NCBI GenBank assembly: GCA_944391565.1
Contig: CALXUB010000005.1
Location: forward strand, 1 to 64,000
From: an uncultured Alphaproteobacteria bacterium
GTDB lineage: Bacteria; Pseudomonadota; Alphaproteobacteria; CAAHEQ01; UBA3637
Direction: 5' to 3'
DNA: 64,000 nt
In this document: one piece after another, positions 27,695 to 36,174 of the stretch
Layout: each line of letters opens with the position of its first letter
How positions within the stretch are numbered: the stretch's first letter is position 1
Program-made: the position numbers and the translations under genes
Notes under the pieces: generated by a model
Databases searched by the model: none
Seen by the model: the letters and a program-made list of their open reading frames with translations, nothing else
Told to the model about the DNA's origin: nothing

Positions 27695-30600
27695 TCATTC
27701 ATCCTCAATTGTATCTTCTGGATGACCTTGAACAATTTTAATTTCTCTTTTGACCGTATGGCAGGAAACTCCCCCGCTGCCGGTATAATACGGATATCCG
27801 CGGTCCGGACAACAAGCTTCATGGTTAGCCCAACCGATGACATCCAAATGATCGCTGGTATAGCAACATTCTGGTTCGGATGCACCATAAGCCAACATAA
27901 TGTTAGCATGAGCAAATGTTCCGTCGCCGCCGTATTCAGTCCAATCTTGACAGCATTTTTCTTCTTCATACCATCTTATACCGCGCCATGTAAATGGATG
28001 CAGACAATCAGAGAAGTTACCACGGCATTTATGAACGGAGGCATATCCTTCATTGCAACACCAAATAGCGATACCCGTATCATCAGCCTTTTCTCCTGAG
28101 TCAAAAGCATTTGCAGCGCCCGGACGAACAGGTGCTAAACCTTCAGGACAAGGACTACCTTTGGGTTCACATCCGTTATCTCCGCACATTTCATTTTCAC
28201 CACAGCAGATTCCGTCGCAACAATCTTGTCCCGTTGGACAACAAGTTTCTCCGCAACAAAAATGCGTTTCTGTATCACAGCATTCATTTTCGCAGACAAG
28301 GTAGCCTTCCTGGAAAACGCAGATGCCGTCAAGGCACTCATAGCAGGTACCGCAATCGTCGGCCGTTTCACACACACACTCATCCGTATTCCATTGTTGG
28401 CAGACCAGTGTTAAATCGTCAGAACAAGTGTAAGTATAGTCTTCCAAAACGGCGCCTGTACACGGTTCTTCTCCGGGTTCAGGGCAAGTGCAACAATCAG
28501 GGTCTGCTACGCAAGTTGGACATCCGTTTGCGTCAGTTCCTTCGATTTCGCATTCACCGCATGGAGAAGAGAGGGGATCACAGCAAACACCGCCGTTACC
28601 GCAGGTTTGTCCTTCTGAACAACATTCTCCACCGCAGCAAGCATGACCCACTGCACAGCAGCTATCTCCGCCGCAACAGAATTGATTGGCCGCTACACAA
28701 CACTCGCTACCGCATGAGAACTGATCCGTTTCACACGGTTCACACACCGGGCAGCCACAGCTATCGCTCCCGACTTGTCGAGAACCGGACAGACATGTAT
28801 CTCCTTCAGGACATGCGTTTTTCACATATCCTGCCGGACAATCAATACCGCAAATTTGATCGCCGCTTGTTTGTGTATAACATTCCGGATTACTGGGTAG
28901 ATCAGGCACCGTCTCCGGACATTCCCGCGACACACATTCGTCGCCACACTCTCCCCATGCAGCGCAGCAAGTTCCTAAGAACTCATCACAACACTCGCCA
29001 CTGTACATGTCCGTTTCTCCGCTCGGACATTCGCAGTTTTCTTTGGTCGGTGTGCATCCGCAGTCTTCCCAAGCCGGACAGCAGCCTTCAGACGCCACCG
29101 TTTCACAACAATCGCCGCTGTATTTTGTCACTGTCTCGACCGGACAGACGCATGTTTCCGCCGGCTTGCAATCTACTTCACAAGAAGAAGTTGCCGGGCA
29201 ACATGCTTGAACAGCCGATCCGTCGCAGCACTCCGAGATATCTATTTCAATATATCCGATTTCGGTGTATCCGCTCGGACAGTCAACTCCGCAAACCGTT
29301 GTGCCGGCCGACACTTCTTCACAACAACCCGACTCACATGTCGCACTGACCGTCGGACATGTAGCCTGCGTGCAACTATGGCAATCATTGCCATCCAACG
29401 GACAACAAGATTGAACAACGGAGCCGTCACAACATTGTGAGACATCTTGTTGTTCACTTAAATCCGCACTACACACGCCACTGCTTAAACACTGACGGCA
29501 GCCCTCACAATCGGCATCCGTTTCGCAAGAAACGATTGGTTCACACACCGGGCAGCCACATGTGTCCGTCCCGGTTTCTTGTTCATTTGCCGAACAGGGT
29601 GTGCAGGACTTCTTATAATAACCGCTGCCTTGACAGACCTCCCCGCAAACCTCGCCGGAACCACCGATCACTTCTTCATAACACAACGGATCTTCCCCAC
29701 TCGGCACCTCACTCAAAAGATCGTCACATGTAGCCTGCGTGCAAGAACAGTCTTCCCAACGCGGGCAACAGGCGGCATTTTCCGTTATATCGCAGCACTT
29801 GCCCGTCATTTTTGCAACCGTCTCCACAGGACACGTGTCACACGTTTCTTGCGGTGTACATCCGCAGTCTTCCCAAGTCGGACAGCAACCTTCAAACGCC
29901 GCCGTCTCGCAACAATCGCCGCTGTATTTTGTCACCGTCGTGACCGGACATGTGCCGCAGTCCCACCGTTCACACGTCAGGCGTTCGCCATTTGAACACG
30001 TGTAAAAATAACTGACCAACGAACCTTCCTCACACGGTGAAGCTCCGGGATCCGGGCATGAACAACAATCGGGACACCCACACGCGTCCTTGCCGATTTC
30101 CGCTGATCCGCTCGGACAAGGTTCACATGATTTTTTGCGATACCCGCCCTGTTGACAAACCGTGCCGCAAACTTCTTCGCCGGCCGATACACTGTCATAA
30201 CAAGCCGCGCTTTCCCCGCTTGGAATCGAAGTGACAATATCAGAACACGAGCCCGCCGTGCACGAACAATCTTCATCCAAAGAACAGCATGCTGCCGTCG
30301 CACTGCCGTCACAGCAGTCAGAATAATCTTTTCGAACAACTTTACTGACACACAAACTGTCCTCACAAGCCGAGCATCCCAAACAATCATCACTTGTTTC
30401 ACACGGACAAGCGCTCCAACGTTGACATGTCAAATTTTGACCATCAGCACAAGCATAGGTATATTCTTCCGTCACCGCCTCATTGCACAAACGAGACCCC
30501 ATCTCGGGACAAACACACGCCCGCGGCGCACAGGTACACGTTGTTTCATCAAACGCATCTTCGGGACCACAATCCGGCGCCGGATCACACCTCGTCTCCT

Positions 30601-31387
30601 GACAGCTGACATGACATCCGTCCTCGTCATACACCTTAATCTCGTTGCTTCCACAGACAGGCGCAACAGGACACGTCTTTCCTTCACACGCCGGCGGACA
30701 ACCTTCCACTAATGGATTAATACAACATTCCCCTGTATATTCACAATTGTCCCCATACTGATATTCAACCGTCTCTAAACAATTCTCATCCGGAACGGGT
30801 AATGGTGGATCCGGTGGGACAAATCCACAACCAGGCAAATTATAGTTCGCTTTACAACGGCCTTGGAAACATTCTTGACAGCTGCTGCAATCCGAATCCG
30901 ACGTACAATGCTTCTCAAAATAAAATGTCATCAACGTTTGTTCCGATGCATCCGCATGCGTCGTGCATAAATCCCACGCCCCGCGCGTGTAAACCTCTTT
31001 ATTCTCCCCGATTCGTATCTCGTCTATGTCCGTCGGCTCTAACCGCAAAATCATATTACATACTCGATACGGTATCGCTAACGCTTCCACTTTATATACA
31101 TACCCGTATTCCGCATTCTTCAACGTGTTCAACGTATACCCCATCGTCGATAACTCATTCTGCAAATCAGGAAATTTAAACGCATGTCCCGTCGGACGCG
31201 TCTGATAAAACTCATCCGTCATCGGAACGTTCGCCGCACGCAACATCACATCGTGTATCGTCTCGTTCGCTCGATGCTTGTTCATCGCATACGTGAAACC
31301 AAATAATGCCGCTACGCTCAAAACGCCTATTAAAACCAATACGCCCAGCATCTCAATCATGCTGCGACCGTTTTGTTTCTTCTTCAT
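27695..31387 (-). CDS. Giant cysteine-rich protein with prepilin-like N-terminus
   Basis: The 1230 residues start MKKKQNGRSMIEMLGVLVLI, a class III prepilin-like leader: cutting after Gly leaves RSMIE with Glu at +5, then a hydrophobic helix. Residues about 40-150 form a conserved head shared with the gene at 9623 (TIHDVMLRA, VPMTDEFY, PTDID). The rest is very Cys-rich with diverged modules, for example CPVxTVxKxxGxCCxxxxxExCCPxWEDC and a VCGxxCxxGYxKxxC type. Many CC pairs suggest dense disulfides in an extracellular stalk or adhesin. No sortase signal or membrane anchor at the C-terminus. Function is inferred only as pilus-like or surface. Confidence 0.85.
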   Translation of the reverse strand: MKKKQNGRSMIEMLGVLVLIGVLSVAALFGFTYAMNKHRANETIHDVMLRAANVPMTDEFYQTRPTGHAFKFPDLQNELSTMGYTLNTLKNAEYGYVYKVEALAIPYRVCNMILRLEPTDIDEIRIGENKEVYTRGAWDLCTTHADASEQTLMTFYFEKHCTSDSDCSSCQECFQGRCKANYNLPGCGFVPPDPPLPVPDENCLETVEYQYGDNCEYTGECCINPLVEGCPPACEGKTCPVAPVCGSNEIKVYDEDGCHVSCQETRCDPAPDCGPEDAFDETTCTCAPRACVCPEMGSRLCNEAVTEEYTYACADGQNLTCQRWSACPCETSDDCLGCSACEDSLCVSKVVRKDYSDCCDGSATAACCSLDEDCSCTAGSCSDIVTSIPSGESAACYDSVSAGEEVCGTVCQQGGYRKKSCEPCPSGSAEIGKDACGCPDCCSCPDPGASPCEEGSLVSYFYTCSNGERLTCERWDCGTCPVTTVTKYSGDCCETAAFEGCCPTWEDCGCTPQETCDTCPVETVAKMTGKCCDITENAACCPRWEDCSCTQATCDDLLSEVPSGEDPLCYEEVIGGSGEVCGEVCQGSGYYKKSCTPCSANEQETGTDTCGCPVCEPIVSCETDADCEGCRQCLSSGVCSADLSEQQDVSQCCDGSVVQSCCPLDGNDCHSCTQATCPTVSATCESGCCEEVSAGTTVCGVDCPSGYTEIGYIEIDISECCDGSAVQACCPATSSCEVDCKPAETCVCPVETVTKYSGDCCETVASEGCCPAWEDCGCTPTKENCECPSGETDMYSGECCDEFLGTCCAAWGECGDECVSRECPETVPDLPSNPECYTQTSGDQICGIDCPAGYVKNACPEGDTCLSGSRQVGSDSCGCPVCEPCETDQFSCGSECCVAANQFCCGGDSCCAVGHACCGGECCSEGQTCGNGGVCCDPLSSPCGECEIEGTDANGCPTCVADPDCCTCPEPGEEPCTGAVLEDYTYTCSDDLTLVCQQWNTDECVCETADDCGTCYECLDGICVFQEGYLVCENECCDTETHFCCGETCCPTGQDCCDGICCGENEMCGDNGCEPKGSPCPEGLAPVRPGAANAFDSGEKADDTGIAIWCCNEGYASVHKCRGNFSDCLHPFTWRGIRWYEEEKCCQDWTEYGGDGTFAHANIMLAYGASEPECCYTSDHLDVIGWANHEACCPDRGYPYYTGSGGVSCHTVKREIKIVQGHPEDTIEDE

Positions 31388-31420
31388 GTGCCCCTCATTT
31401 TTTTGGTTATACTTGCCATA

Positions 31421-31451
31421 AGTATAAACTACCCCCCTTCCCCCCTGTCAA
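31421..31451 (-). promoter_or_regulatory. Promoter with double G6 run in the spacer
   Basis: On the minus strand TTGACA (31446-31451) and TATACT (31421-31426) are separated by 19 bp containing G6-AA-G6. The ATG of the giant gene is 34 bases downstream of the -10. The spacer is 2 bp longer than optimal, and the runs could change length. Confidence 0.7.
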
Positions 31452-31571
31452 GAGGTTTTTACAAAAAAGTGGTATTTTTTTATTTTCTTAAAAATCTTCT
31501 TTTAAAGCCTGAAAACAAGTCTTTTTGAAGGCGGTAATATAATACCTCTTTTCAAAAGCGCAAAAAATCAG

Positions 31572-31599
31572 TTGACAAAGATGCATTTTATGATATAGT
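31572..31599 (+). promoter_or_regulatory. Promoter of rplM-rpsI
   Basis: TTGACA at 31572-31577, 16-bp spacer, TATAGT at 31594-31599, 30 bases ahead of rplM. Confidence 0.75.
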
Positions 31600-31629
31600 G
31601 CAGCTCTGTTTAATAAAAAGGATATAAAG

Positions 31630-32100
31630 ATGAAAACAACAACAAGTGCAAAACCCGCCGATATCAAGAAAACTTGGTATTTGATTGATGCGACGGACTT
31701 GGTTTTGGGCCGTTTGGCCAGCCAAATTGCCACCCTTTTGCGCGGCAAACATAAACCGAGTTATACGCCTCACATGGATTGCGGCGATTATGTGGTTGTC
31801 ATCAACGCCGAAAAAGTGGCGCTGACCGGCAACAAAATGGAAAACAAGATGTATCACCATCATACCGGCTACATCGGCGGCATCAAGTCCGTCAATGCGG
31901 CTAAATTGATGGAAAAACATCCCGAAGATTTAATTTACAAAGCAGTGGAACGCATGATTTCCCGTAATAAACTGGGACGGGCTCAGATGACAAAGCTGCG
32001 CGTTTATACCGGCACCGAACATCCGCATGCCGCTCAAAACCCTGTCGCTTTGGATATCGCGGCCAAAAACAGAAAAAACAAAAGGAGCATTGAAAAATGA
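31630..32100 (+). CDS. rplM: 50S ribosomal protein L13
   Basis: Large-subunit assembly protein. The 156 residues contain [39 protein letters not shown] and YRHTGYxGG-like [12 protein letters not shown], all family signatures. It overlaps rpsI by 4 bases. Confidence 0.97.
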   Translation: MKTTTSAKPADIKKTWYLIDATDLVLGRLASQIATLLRGKHKPSYTPHMDCGDYVVVINAEKVALTGNKMENKMYHHHTGYIGGIKSVNAAKLMEKHPEDLIYKAVERMISRNKLGRAQMTKLRVYTGTEHPHAAQNPVALDIAAKNRKNKRSIEK

Positions 32101-32564
32101 GTACATTGGAAGATTTGAAAAATACACAAACTGCTGCTCCTGAAGAAGCTGTGAAACGCGAACCTAAAAAAGATAAACAAGGGCGTTCCTATGCAACCGG
32201 CAAAAGAAAAGACGCCGTTGCTCGTGTCTGGTTAAAACTCGGCAAAGGCGCAATCACCGTTAACGGTCGCGATGTGAAAGATTATTTCTCTCGCCCCGTG
32301 TTGCAAATGATTATCAACCAACCGTTCGTCGCAACCGAACGAGTCGGTCAATTCGATGTCGTCTGCACCGTTGCCGGCGGCGGATTATCCGGCCAAGCTG
32401 GTGCCGTGCGTCACGGTATTTCTCGTTGCTTGGACTTGTTTGAACCCGATTTACACACGACTCTGCGCCGCGGCGGTTTCCTGACCCGCGACAGCCGTGC
32501 CGTGGAACGTAAAAAATACGGTAAAGCAAAAGCACGTCGTTCGTACCAATTCTCCAAACGTTAA
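32097..32564 (+). CDS. rpsI: 30S ribosomal protein S9
   Basis: Small-subunit protein whose C-terminal tail contacts P-site tRNA. The 155 residues have [33 protein letters not shown] and the basic end [18 protein letters not shown] charged 30-residue N-terminal extension is typical of alphaproteobacteria. Confidence 0.97.
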   Translation: MSTLEDLKNTQTAAPEEAVKREPKKDKQGRSYATGKRKDAVARVWLKLGKGAITVNGRDVKDYFSRPVLQMIINQPFVATERVGQFDVVCTVAGGGLSGQAGAVRHGISRCLDLFEPDLHTTLRRGGFLTRDSRAVERKKYGKAKARRSYQFSKR

Positions 32565-32579
32565 TTGGGAAGACAAAAA

Positions 32580-32614
32580 ACGAAAGGGCTGCCCGTCGCA
32601 GCTCTTTTTTTTAT
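32580..32614 (+). terminator. Intrinsic terminator after rpsI
   Basis: GGGCTGC/GCAGCTC stem followed by T8. Confidence 0.85.
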
Positions 32615-32622
32615 CAAATTTT

Positions 32623-33309
32623 CTATGCGACAACGGCGGCTTTTTTCTTTTTCAGAAGTTTCTTTTTAGGGGCCAACAGTTCCGGCACATGTGTCAAAAC
32701 AGCATCATAAACGCCTTTCAACTGTGCCGTATACAAATGATCCGCATCCGGCAACAGCACATAATCAACCTGTACTTTGCGAGAAGCGTCCAACCGTTCT
32801 GCCAAAGCCGCCACGGATGGTTCGGACACGACGGTATCGGCACCGCCTTGAATAATCAACCCCGAAGACGGACACGGTGTCAAGAATGAAAAATCGCACA
32901 CGTTAGCCGGCGGAGAAACCGCGACAAAGCCGTTAATATCCGGTCGACGCATTAAAACCGACAAACCAACCAAAGCGCCGAAAGAATACCCGGCAATCCA
33001 GGCATGCATGGACTCGGGATTCATTGATTTGAGAAAATCCAGCGCCGCCAGCGTATCTGCCAGCTCGTTATTGGAATCGCCGTCGAAGACACCCTGCGAT
33101 TTACCGACTCCACGGAAGTTAAAGCGTAAAACGGAAAAACCCAACTTGGCAAAAGCTTGATAAAGCGTGTAAACGACTTTATTGTTCATTGTGCCGCCCA
33201 ACTGCGGATTTGGGTGCAAAATCAAAGCAACCGGCGCATCGGGGCGTTCCGCTGCATGATACCTGGCTTCCATTCGACCGGCCGGACCGTTAAAAAAGAG
33301 TTCTGTCAT
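32623..33309 (-). CDS. Alpha/beta hydrolase
   Basis: About 228 residues with the serine-hydrolase fold: oxyanion region LILHPNPQLGGTMNN, FNFRGVGKSQG, nucleophile elbow AGYSFGA, later GGADTVV and a candidate His in DADHLY. Matches the small cytosolic hydrolase group common in alphaproteobacteria. The Lys-rich C-terminal tail (KKKLLKKKKAA) is unusual. ATG 33309 has AAGG upstream. Confidence 0.88.
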   Translation of the reverse strand: MTELFFNGPAGRMEARYHAAERPDAPVALILHPNPQLGGTMNNKVVYTLYQAFAKLGFSVLRFNFRGVGKSQGVFDGDSNNELADTLAALDFLKSMNPESMHAWIAGYSFGALVGLSVLMRRPDINGFVAVSPPANVCDFSFLTPCPSSGLIIQGGADTVVSEPSVAALAERLDASRKVQVDYVLLPDADHLYTAQLKGVYDAVLTHVPELLAPKKKLLKKKKAAVVA

Positions 33310-33499
33310 TTTCTTTCCTTTATTTTCATGATGTTGTTGTATCATAACATCAAAACAGGGATAAAAATCAAGAAAAAACTGAGAAGTGATTGATTTTAAT
33401 AGAAAAACAAAGATTTATCCATCCGTAGATGAAACAAAATTCAAAACATGTCTGCAAGAGTCGTGTTCAGCTTTTTTGCACAAGAAGTTAAAATAAGTG

Positions 33500-33528
33500 T
33501 TGACTTTTCGGAAAAGAAACGGTATAAA
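33500..33528 (+). promoter_or_regulatory. Promoter of tRNA-Met
   Basis: TTGACT at 33500-33505, 17-bp spacer, TATAAA at 33523-33528, 15 bases ahead of the tRNA. Confidence 0.75.
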
Positions 33529-33543
33529 GTCGGTTATCCTTGT

Positions 33544-33620
33544 GGCGGGGTAGCTCAGTTGGCTAGAGCAGCGGAATCATAATCCGCGTGTCGAGGGTTC
33601 GAATCCCCCCCTCGCTACCA
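33544..33620 (+). tRNA. tRNA-Met (CAT)
   Basis: Seventy-seven bases including encoded CCA. Acceptor GGCGGGG pairs with CCTCGCT (two G-U pairs); anticodon CAT in loop ATCATAA; T-arm GGGTTCGAATCCC. Most likely elongator tRNA-Met; a lysidine-modified tRNA-Ile cannot be excluded from sequence alone. Confidence 0.88.
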
Positions 33621-33805
33621 TTAAAAAAACACTCCTTCGGGGGTGTTTTTTTGGTTTGGGGGGGCGGGGCAAAGAACCCTCGGGGTTCGGCGGCAAGCCG
33701 CGCTATCATTGGGCGGCGACGACGCGACGGCCAAAGGCCGGTCCCAAGCAACGCGACGGGAGCAATCGTGCCAACGGCCGATTGACAATCCCCCCCTCGC
33801 TACCA
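33602..33805 (+). repeat. Duplicated tRNA-Met 3' end bounding a 166-bp GC-rich insert
   Basis: The 19-base tRNA 3' end (starting AATCCCCCCC) at 33602-33620 recurs at 33787-33805; both copies are followed by a terminator-like hairpin. The insert is GC-rich and structured. A hairpin at 33763-33784 (CAATCG/CGATTG with inner GCC/GGC) comes right before the second copy. A near-identical hairpin sits in the tRNA-Gly unit at 56260-56287. No coding capacity recognised. Confidence 0.85.
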
Positions 33806-33861
33806 ATCAAAAAAAACACTCTAATAAGAGTGTTTTTTTATTATAAAAAGCTAGTCCACTT

Positions 33862-34518
33862 TTATCGCTTCAATCCCTTTCCTAAAATTTTTTGAAAAAA
33901 AGAAGGAGCAATCTTCTTTTCGGTTGTCCTTTTCCACCGTTCTTGTTCTGAAATTGGGAGCATTTTTTCCATATCTTTTAAGCCTTCTTTAACTTGTGCA
34001 CCTTTTTCTGGATAAGCATTACACCACTTATCAATGCATGCCATATTCAACCCTTTAGAAGATGTTTTTAACTTCCGATAAATATATAAACAATCATTTA
34101 ATTTTTCACAGCACTGTCCATATTCTGCACATACACCTTTCTGTGAAATCGCTTCATCTTTCATCATAGAATGTATTTCTGGATATTCTTTCTCAATTTG
34201 ATGTACTTTAGATAATATATTTTGGTAATGATGCGCAACCATAATAGAGGGACAAAGTGAAATAGAATCAGCCTTAGTTTCAGAATTAAAATCATCCGCA
34301 CCAGCATTAACATATTGAATACTTTCTTTATAATTTCCCTGCCTAAAATCGCGAACAAAAGGGGTATCCCCATTCTCATCATATTCAGAAACAGATTTCA
34401 TAGCATCAAAAATATTTAAGTTGATAGAGGTTTGCTTTTCTTTAGATGCTATTTTCTTTAATAATAATTCTTGCTCGCTTTGTTTCATTTTCATCTGAGC
34501 TCGTTCTAAATCCGTCAT
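33862..34518 (-). CDS. Uncharacterised protein
   Basis: ATG 34518 has AAGGAG at ideal spacing; the product has about 218 residues. No signal peptide. Helical and charged, with a five-Cys central portion (CAEYGQCCEKLNDC ... CIDKWC). No family recognised. More AT-rich than its neighbours and placed beside a tRNA unit, so it may be acquired; this is inference. Confidence 0.6.
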   Translation of the reverse strand: MTDLERAQMKMKQSEQELLLKKIASKEKQTSINLNIFDAMKSVSEYDENGDTPFVRDFRQGNYKESIQYVNAGADDFNSETKADSISLCPSIMVAHHYQNILSKVHQIEKEYPEIHSMMKDEAISQKGVCAEYGQCCEKLNDCLYIYRKLKTSSKGLNMACIDKWCNAYPEKGAQVKEGLKDMEKMLPISEQERWKRTTEKKIAPSFFQKILGKGLKR

Positions 34519-34601
34519 AGAAAACTCCTTTTTTGTCTTACTAATAGTGAACTTAGTTATTATATCATAAAATTTAACTTTTATCAAATTCAGTACAAAT
34601 A

Positions 34602-34631
34602 CAAAAAGACCTCCCCGAAGGAAGGCTTTTT
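34602..34631 (-). terminator. Intrinsic terminator after rpmB
   Basis: On the minus strand GCCTTCC/GGGGAGGT-type stem with TTCGG loop and T run, 20 bases past the stop. Confidence 0.7.
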
Positions 34632-34651
34632 AAATTTAAATCTGCAACAGA

Positions 34652-34945
34652 CTACGCTGTTTCTTGAGCAGAAGCATTTTGAATACGTTGTTTGATTTCC
34701 TTAGCTTCTTTTGTCAAACGGCTGTTCGGCGTTGACAACAGGTACGCATCCAATCCGCCGTTATGTTCCAGCGTGCGCAGCCCACGGGTTGAGATCCGAA
34801 GGCGAATAACGTTTCCCAAAGTTTCGCTCATCAAAGAAACATTCTGCAAGTTCGGCATAAAACGGCGTCTTTTTCTGTTTTTTGCATGACTGACCGTATT
34901 TCCAGTTTGTACACCTTTCCCGGTGACGAGGCAACGTTTTGCCAT
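34652..34945 (-). CDS. rpmB: 50S ribosomal protein L28
   Basis: The 97 residues begin MAKRCLVTGKGVQTGNTVSHAKNRK-type family start, then RRRFMPNLQ and RISTRGLRTLEHNGGLDAYL. Alphaproteobacterial length. Second ATG chosen; the two starts are adjacent. Confidence 0.96.
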   Translation of the reverse strand: MAKRCLVTGKGVQTGNTVSHAKNRKRRRFMPNLQNVSLMSETLGNVIRLRISTRGLRTLEHNGGLDAYLLSTPNSRLTKEAKEIKQRIQNASAQETA

Positions 34946-35029
34946 CATGAAATCCTTTCATTAAATAAAACCTAGGCGTTCCTTTTACACGCTTTTAAAC
35001 AAAATGTCAACAAAAAAGTTAAAAATTCT

Positions 35030-35632
35030 TTACATAAGTTTAATTAAAAAGAAGCTGCCGATTAAAAGAACGACAAATAAAATAGATAACCATCCCAAAT
35101 TCTTTTCAATATACGCTTTCATCGGTGCACCCCATTTCCAGAGCAACCAAGCGACCAAAAAGAAGCGGCCACCGCGAGATAAAACAGAGGCAATGGTAAA
35201 AACACCTAAATTTAAATCAACTGCGCCGGAAGCAATCGTCACTACTTTATAAGGAAACGGCGTCAGTCCGGCCGTAAAGACAATCCAGGCACCGAATTCA
35301 TGATACCAGCCTTTGAATGTGTTGAACGCATCCATCATCCCATAACGCACTAAAATGGGATTTAAAACCGACTCGTCCAGTACCCAGCCGATAAAGTATC
35401 CGAAATAACCGCCCAACACACTGGCAACCGTGCAATACATCGCCAGCCGAAAAGCTCTTTCACGTTGCGCCAGCACCAGCGGAATCAACACAACATCCGG
35501 CGGAATGGGAAAAAACGAGCTTTCCATAAACGAAATCGCAATCAACAGCCAAACGGCGTTAGGCTTACTTGAAATATGCAAAGCCCAATCATATATTCTC
35601 TTAATAGTTTTATTATATAATTTTACAAACAT
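35030..35632 (-). CDS. DedA/YqaA-family membrane protein
   Basis: The 200 residues contain about four to five transmembrane segments. SNARE-associated/DedA signatures are ESSFFPIPPDVVLIPLVLA and FGAWIVFTAGLTPFPYKVVT, closest to the YqaA branch. The family is linked to lipid flipping and membrane homeostasis. Single gene. Confidence 0.85.
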   Translation of the reverse strand: MFVKLYNKTIKRIYDWALHISSKPNAVWLLIAISFMESSFFPIPPDVVLIPLVLAQRERAFRLAMYCTVASVLGGYFGYFIGWVLDESVLNPILVRYGMMDAFNTFKGWYHEFGAWIVFTAGLTPFPYKVVTIASGAVDLNLGVFTIASVLSRGGRFFLVAWLLWKWGAPMKAYIEKNLGWLSILFVVLLIGSFFLIKLM

Positions 35633-35721
35633 AGTTCCGTTCTTTTGTCATGAGGGAATATGTTTTTTATAGCGGGAAAAAGAACAAAAGGCAAAGGTTT
35701 TTTTAAACAAGGGGGGACGAC

Positions 35722-36174
35722 ATGAAAAAGTGGGGAGTCATTTTATGTATTTGTTTAGCGGTGACGGCATGCGGAGTGGGCAACACGAACACGACGTATT
35801 CGCGGGGCAATATCGGCCAAGCGGGGATTGTGCGGGAAGGCGTGATAATTTCCATGACACCGGTGAATGTGGAAGGAACGGCGGCAGTCGGCACCATCGG
35901 CGGTGCGGTTGCGGGCGGTGCGGCCGGTTCAATGATCGGCGGCAACACGGCTGTCAATATTATCGGCGGCACGGCCGGTGCGATTTTGGGCGGCATGATC
36001 GGCAACACAGCTGAAAAAGCCATTACCAAAGACACGGCAATGCAGTTTTTAGTGCGTTTGTCAAACGGCCAGACAACCGCCGTGGTGCAATCGAACGAGT
36101 TAAACTTCCGTGTCGGAGACAAAGTGTTGCTGATTACGACGGACGGAACGACTCGGCTGCAGTACGCGAATTAG
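35722..36174 (+). CDS. Glycine-zipper outer membrane lipoprotein (SlyB-like)
   Basis: Lipoprotein signal with lipobox VTAC at Cys 17. A glycine-zipper (GTIGGAVAGGAAGSMIGG, then GGTAGAILGGMIGN) precedes a short beta-rich C-terminal domain. SlyB/Pcp-like proteins lie in the outer membrane and affect envelope integrity. 150 residues. Its 3' 41 bases overlap the convergent MATE gene. Confidence 0.88.
   Translation: MKKWGVILCICLAVTACGVGNTNTTYSRGNIGQAGIVREGVIISMTPVNVEGTAAVGTIGGAVAGGAAGSMIGGNTAVNIIGGTAGAILGGMIGNTAEKAITKDTAMQFLVRLSNGQTTAVVQSNELNFRVGDKVLLITTDGTTRLQYAN

Noticed and set aside
28111-29349. 412-codon open frame on the plus strand inside the giant Cys-rich gene
   Set aside because: It is antisense to the 1230-residue frame and its composition (Arg/His/Leu-rich) is what the complement of Cys/Gly/Glu codons gives. 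No ribosome site or promoter.
33563-33846. Several short open frames over tRNA-Met and its repeat
   Set aside because: They translate tRNA and repeat sequence in several frames and have no ribosome sites.
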